This document shows positions 7,028 to 9,563 of a stretch of DNA of 9,563 nucleotides, in pieces. The stretch comes from WRIS01 sp050945135. GTDB lineage: Bacteria > Actinomycetota > Coriobacteriia > Coriobacteriales > Eggerthellaceae. The translations under genes were made by a program, and so were the position numbers. Numbering within the stretch: the first letter of the stretch is position 1; each line of letters begins with the position of its first letter. The DNA lies in the NCBI GenBank assembly GCA_050945135.1, contig JBMNSJ010000058.1, positions 1 through 9,563 of the forward strand, written 5' to 3'. The notes below the pieces were generated by a model, which made no database searches, was not told where the DNA came from, and was given only the letters and a program-made list of their open reading frames with translations.

Positions 7028-7072
7028 TATATATAATCCTAGGTTTCGCGCTTCGATGCCATGGACAATTTG
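7028..7072 (-). promoter_or_regulatory. Upstream control region of the crotonase gene with CAAATTGTCCAT element
   Basis: ATGGACAATTTG at 7061-7072 is identical to 1657-1668 upstream of the MFS gene and reads CAAATTGTCCAT toward the gene in both places. Here no good -10 lies 16-17 bases after TTGTCC. The likeliest -10 is the TATATA run on the minus strand near 7035-7028, giving a leader of about 75 nt. The element would then be an operator or activator site just upstream of the promoter. Confidence 0.4.
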
Positions 7073-7199
7073 AACCCTTTGTTTACTTATTAGTCGATGC
7101 AGCCCTAAACTGCATGCCTGCCTACATACTTTTTTAGCCATTTGCGAGGATGATAAAAGTGGGTTGTTCAGGACGTACATATAGTAGGCATGGCGCTTT

Positions 7200-7250
7200 G
7201 CTTGACAAGCCTCACGTGGATTTATAGACTGGTCCTATAGGTTTATAGGA
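7200..7250 (+). promoter_or_regulatory. Candidate promoter with two inverted repeats
   Basis: TTGACA (7202-7207) is a perfect -35 box, followed by TAGACT (7225-7230) after 17 bases. The -35 sits inside the perfect repeat GCTTG-A-CAAGC (7200-7210). Immediately after the -10 is a second perfect inverted repeat, TCCTATA-GGTT-TATAGGA (7233-7250), spanning the expected start site. This is a typical layout for a regulated promoter. If it drives the CoA ligase at 7709, the leader would be over 450 nt. Confidence 0.45.
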
Positions 7251-7532
7251 ACTGCCGATAGGAAAGAGGTTGTTTTACCGTTTATTTCGACCACTTAGGG
7301 ATACAATGGAGCAGCAAAGACGAAGAGGGTTCTTTGCCAGAAATGAGACGGGAGATATCAAGATGACTCCGAAAGCATGGCGTGCCGACGGATATACAGG
7401 AGACAACTGTACGTGCATCTTAGTATCATTTCTAGAGTGTATCGAATTACATGCTCCACTCAATGATTCCCTGTTATTTGAGAGTGTAGACGTCATCAAG
7501 CTTAGCTCAAACGCGTAGAGCAAAACTTGGTG

Positions 7533-7556
7533 ACGTTTTTTATATAACGTTTTTTA
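7533..7556 (+). repeat. Tandem direct repeat ACGTTTTTTA
   Basis: Two exact copies of ACGTTTTTTA (7533-7542 and 7547-7556) separated by four bases (TATA). They lie upstream of the ligase gene in an AT-rich stretch. They could be part of a promoter UP-type region or a binding site; chance in AT-rich DNA is also possible. Confidence 0.5.
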
Positions 7557-7708
7557 ATGATAAAGAAGGAGGTTTCCTTTCCGCCGCGAATAAGCAAGAT
7601 AACTAAGCGAGAGAATGCGGCAGAAGCGCGTCTAAAGAGATAGTTCTTTGTTCGCGAGGATTAGTAATGTACACGAGTGTGCATCCACGAGAAGGAGCTT
7701 TACTGATT

Positions 7709-9367
7709 ATGATTACGGATCTAAAAATCAATCAAGAACGTAAGGCATATTATTATGAAAAAGGCTATTGGACTACAGAAACCCTAAACGATATCTGGGC
7801 ACAGCAGGCAAGCAAGTATTCCGAGCGTGAATACGTTAGCGATGACGTGGGAACACGTCTGACCTATGGAGAAGTCGATGATCGTGCAGGCCGCCTAGCT
7901 TCATGGCTAGTAGATGAAGGCATTCAGCCCGGAGATGTAATCTCGTACCAAATGCCAACCTGGGCCGAGTTCGCAATTATTTATGTTGCCTGCTTGAAAG
8001 TTGGAGCAGTTATGCACCCACTTTCTCGTTTTTTCAACGATGAAGACCTCGTATACAACATGAACATCGTAGGAACGAAGGCCTTCATCTGTCCGACCAC
8101 CTCTCATAAAACTAATTACGAAAAGCAAATTTTGGGTGTGGTTGATCGCATCCCGAGCCTTGGGCCCATTGCCTTGCTTGATAAGTTTTCTCCTGCAGAA
8201 ACAGACCTTCCCACACAAACAAGTATCGAAGCAAGCTATGAACCACTTACCACAAAACCTCAGGTAAGTGCCGACGATGTTGCCTGCATACTTACCACTT
8301 CGGGTACTACGGGCAAATCTAAGGAAGCTCTGCTAACGCACAACAATATTATTTTTTCTGAGCGTTCATTTTGCGCTGGCTATCACAGAACCGATGAGGA
8401 TGTCATGTATATGCCCTCCCCTCTTAACCATGCAACTGGATTTTTCCATGGCATGATTTCGCCTATGCTGCTTGGTGGGCGTACGGTTTTGCAGCAAGAT
8501 TTCAAAGCAAAAGAAGCAGTGGCTCTTGTCAACAAAGAAAAAGCTACGTGGTCTATGAGTGCTACGCCATTTATTTACGACATATTAAAATACATCGAAA
8601 AAGAAGGCGGAGAGCCTCTCGAAACCCTAAGCCTCTTCCTATGCGGAGGAGCTCCGGTTCCTGGGTCGCTTGTACAATGCGCCTGGCGTCACGGCATACT
8701 TTTATGCGAGATTTACGGTTCGACCGAGAGCTGTCCACACATTTACGTTCCTGCCGAAAAGTGCCTTGAATGGGATGGTGCCTGGTCGGGTATTCCGTTT
8801 GAAGGCATCGAGGTTCGTGTTGTTGACGACAACCGCAATCCAGTTGCCCCCGGTGAACGTGGTGAAGAATGCTCACGCGGACCTCATCAATTCGTTGGCT
8901 ACCTCAACGATCCAGAACGAACCAATCGTGCTCTCGATGATGATGGCTGGTTCTACAGTGGTGACCTATGCTTCATGGATGAAGAAGAGCGCATCCGTAT
9001 TAATGGCAGGAAGAAGGAAATCATCATTAGAGGCGGAGAAAACATCTGCGCTTCAGAGGTTGACGAAAATCTTGATGGTTGCCCAGGAATCGGCGAACAT
9101 GCCACAATCGGCATGCCCGATGATCGCCTAGGTGAGAGAATTTGCACCTTTGCCGTCAGCACAAATGGACACAATCCTGACCTCGAAGAGATTAAAGAAT
9201 ATCTTGCTGGTAAACATGTTGCGAAGCGTCTGTGGCCTGAACGAATTGAGTACATCAGCGAGATTCCTAAAACTGCTACGGGTAAAATTAAGCGTTTCAT
9301 TCTTGCAGAGGAACTCGCTAAACGCATGGGTGACGACGATGCTGGAAAAATGAAGGACTTATTCTAG
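7709..9367 (+). CDS. AMP-forming acyl-CoA ligase (CaiC/BaiB-like)
   Basis: A 552-residue member of the ANL adenylate-forming family, full length. The ATP-binding loop LTTSGTTGKSKE is at 195-206; its usual TGxPKG end reads TGKSKE, with Ser for Pro and Glu for Gly. IYGSTE (335-340) is the A5 motif. WFYSGD (414-419) holds the ribose-binding aspartate, GRKKEIIIRGGENI (433-446) is the hinge region, and the catalytic lysine of the C-terminal lid is Lys526 in KTATGKIKR. It should activate a carboxylic acid with ATP to an acyl-AMP and then an acyl-CoA, priming the cycle run by the CoA-transferase. The ATG at 7709 is chosen for AAGGAG eleven bases upstream and because homologues as I recall them begin near MITDLKIN. 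An ATG at 7667, with GAGG seven bases before it, would add 14 residues and cannot be excluded. A terminator follows. Confidence 0.93.
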   Translation: MITDLKINQERKAYYYEKGYWTTETLNDIWAQQASKYSEREYVSDDVGTRLTYGEVDDRAGRLASWLVDEGIQPGDVISYQMPTWAEFAIIYVACLKVGAVMHPLSRFFNDEDLVYNMNIVGTKAFICPTTSHKTNYEKQILGVVDRIPSLGPIALLDKFSPAETDLPTQTSIEASYEPLTTKPQVSADDVACILTTSGTTGKSKEALLTHNNIIFSERSFCAGYHRTDEDVMYMPSPLNHATGFFHGMISPMLLGGRTVLQQDFKAKEAVALVNKEKATWSMSATPFIYDILKYIEKEGGEPLETLSLFLCGGAPVPGSLVQCAWRHGILLCEIYGSTESCPHIYVPAEKCLEWDGAWSGIPFEGIEVRVVDDNRNPVAPGERGEECSRGPHQFVGYLNDPERTNRALDDDGWFYSGDLCFMDEEERIRINGRKKEIIIRGGENICASEVDENLDGCPGIGEHATIGMPDDRLGERICTFAVSTNGHNPDLEEIKEYLAGKHVAKRLWPERIEYISEIPKTATGKIKRFILAEELAKRMGDDDAGKMKDLF

Positions 9368-9394
9368 ATCTACCTCAAGTAAGAAATAACAGCT

Positions 9395-9437
9395 AAAGAG
9401 CTTTCAACTGATTTTCTGGCTGAAGGCTCTTTTTTTT
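9395..9437 (+). terminator. Intrinsic terminator of the CoA ligase gene
   Basis: A 12-bp stem, AAAGAGCTTTCA (9395-9406) with TGAAGGCTCTTT (9421-9432) and one U-G wobble, is followed by an eight-T run (9430-9437). It begins 28 bases after the ligase stop codon, so the ligase is the last gene of its unit. Confidence 0.92.
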
Positions 9438-9445
9438 GGCTTATA

Positions 9446-9463
9446 GGACAAAAAGTGTGTCCG
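9446..9463. repeat. Palindromic repeat GGACAAAAAGTGTGTCCG, copy 1
   Basis: This 18-base sequence recurs exactly at 9536-9553, 90 bases on and in the same orientation. It contains the inverted arms GGACA and TGTCC around a seven-base AAAAGTG core. It lies just behind the ligase terminator. REP-like element, insertion-sequence end or operator pair are the options; the window ends too soon to decide. Confidence 0.7.
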
Positions 9464-9468
9464 TTTTT

Positions 9469-9499
9469 GGGGTATCACCACAGGTGGTACCCCCTTTTT
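9469..9499 (+). terminator. Strong hairpin with T5 between the two repeats
   Basis: GGGGTATCACC (9469-9479) pairs with GGTGGTACCCC (9483-9493) over a three-base ACA loop, with one U-G wobble, and C plus TTTTT follow (9494-9499). It has the form of a plus-strand intrinsic terminator, yet no gene lies between it and the ligase terminator. It may instead be the central hairpin of a mobile or REP-like element flanked by the 18-base repeats. Confidence 0.55.
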
Positions 9500-9533
9500 A
9501 GGTCGTTTAAAATCTAGAAACCAAATTTCTCAC

Positions 9534-9554
9534 TCGGACAAAAAGTGTGTCCGA
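9534..9554. repeat. Palindromic repeat GGACAAAAAGTGTGTCCG, copy 2
   Basis: The second copy of the 18-base repeat. Here the arms extend to seven bases, TCGGACA (9534-9540) and TGTCCGA (9548-9554), around AAAAGTG. It ends nine bases before the window edge, so what it borders on the right is not visible. Confidence 0.7.
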
Positions 9555-9563
9555 TTATTCGCG

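Larger units (their letters stand above)
6958..7708. other. Long gene-free divergent region between crotonase and CoA ligase genes
   Basis: About 750 bp without a convincing gene. Frames of 60-80 codons occur on both strands, but they overlap each other and show no domain, membrane pattern or well-placed ribosome site. Visible structure includes an ATGCAG/CTGCAT inverted repeat (7097-7102, 7110-7115), the promoter-like block at 7200-7250, the direct repeat ACGTTTTTTA at 7533-7542 and 7547-7556, and an orphan AAGGAGG at 7566-7572 with no start codon in range. A long leader for the ligase, a small RNA or the remains of a lost gene are all possible; I cannot choose. Confidence 0.45.

Noticed and set aside
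6977..7180. A 67-codon minus-strand frame upstream of the crotonase gene
   Set aside because: No ribosome site and no recognisable pattern; it would also run through the likely crotonase promoter.
7270..7523. Overlapping 82-codon frames on both strands, including a 51-codon version starting at ATG 7363 with GGGAG eight bases upstream
   Set aside because: The 7363 start has a passable ribosome site, but the product shows no domain, helix or signal pattern and the opposite frame is equally long. Not supported as a gene without conservation data.
8670..9131. A 153-codon plus-strand frame overlapping the CoA ligase
   Set aside because: It sits in another frame of a full-length ligase carrying every core motif, so it is not a separate gene or a frameshifted part.
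215..9367. Naming the locus as the carnitine (cai) operon
   Set aside because: The enzyme families match, but the carrier is MFS rather than BCCT, gene order and strands differ, and the crotonase lacks CaiD's glutamates. The substrate cannot be assigned, so cai gene symbols were withheld.
1..9563. CRISPR arrays, tRNA or rRNA genes
   Set aside because: No regularly spaced repeat series, no cloverleaf with a T-arm GTTCRANNC pattern and no rRNA-like segments were seen on either strand.

Overview
The window looks like an accessory catabolic region of an anaerobic, gut-type Gram-positive bacterium. Clear AGGAGG-type ribosome binding sites, TTG/GTG starts, short-leader promoters with TATAAT boxes and U-tract terminators all fit this. 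The set of family III CoA-transferase, acyl-CoA dehydrogenase, crotonase and CoA ligase beside an MFS carrier is common in Coriobacteriia (Eggerthellaceae) and in bile-acid or carnitine-metabolising Clostridia. Base composition is moderate to AT-leaning by eye, so a high-GC Eggerthella is unlikely. The taxon is an inference; there is no rRNA or marker gene here.

Layout: a terminator at 137-168 ends a minus-strand MFS transporter (215-1531). Upstream of it is a small two-helix membrane protein (1708-1935, minus). A 430-bp regulatory gap full of small palindromes follows (1936-2365), then an acyl-CoA dehydrogenase (2366-3535, minus, TTG start). A divergent promoter region (3536-3904) separates it from a family III (CaiB/BaiF/FldA-like) CoA-transferase (3905-5215, plus). 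A bidirectional terminator (5245-5280) is shared with a convergent iron-sulfur flavoprotein-like reductase (5331-5948, minus). Behind that, with its own terminator, is a crotonase-family protein (6070-6948, minus). A gene-free stretch of about 750 bp leads to a CaiC-like acyl-CoA ligase (7709-9367, plus), its terminator, and a repeat/hairpin cluster reaching the right edge.

Together the genes read as an import-activate-reduce module. The MFS protein brings in (or exchanges) an organic acid. The ligase primes it with CoA at the cost of ATP, and the CoA-transferase then recycles CoA from product to substrate. The crotonase and the acyl-CoA dehydrogenase dehydrate/isomerise and reduce (or oxidise) the acyl-CoA. 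The iron-sulfur flavoprotein may handle electrons. The logic matches the carnitine (cai), bile acid (bai) and phenyllactate (fld) pathways, but the substrate cannot be read from the sequence. No electron-transfer flavoprotein, BCCT carrier or regulator gene lies in the window.

The most notable points are these. The module is split over several separately promoted units on both strands. Three of those units carry a similar CAAATTGTCC-type element upstream. The crotonase lacks both canonical catalytic glutamates. The MFS gene is accompanied by a tiny two-helix membrane protein. The acyl-CoA dehydrogenase leader holds a possible attenuator.
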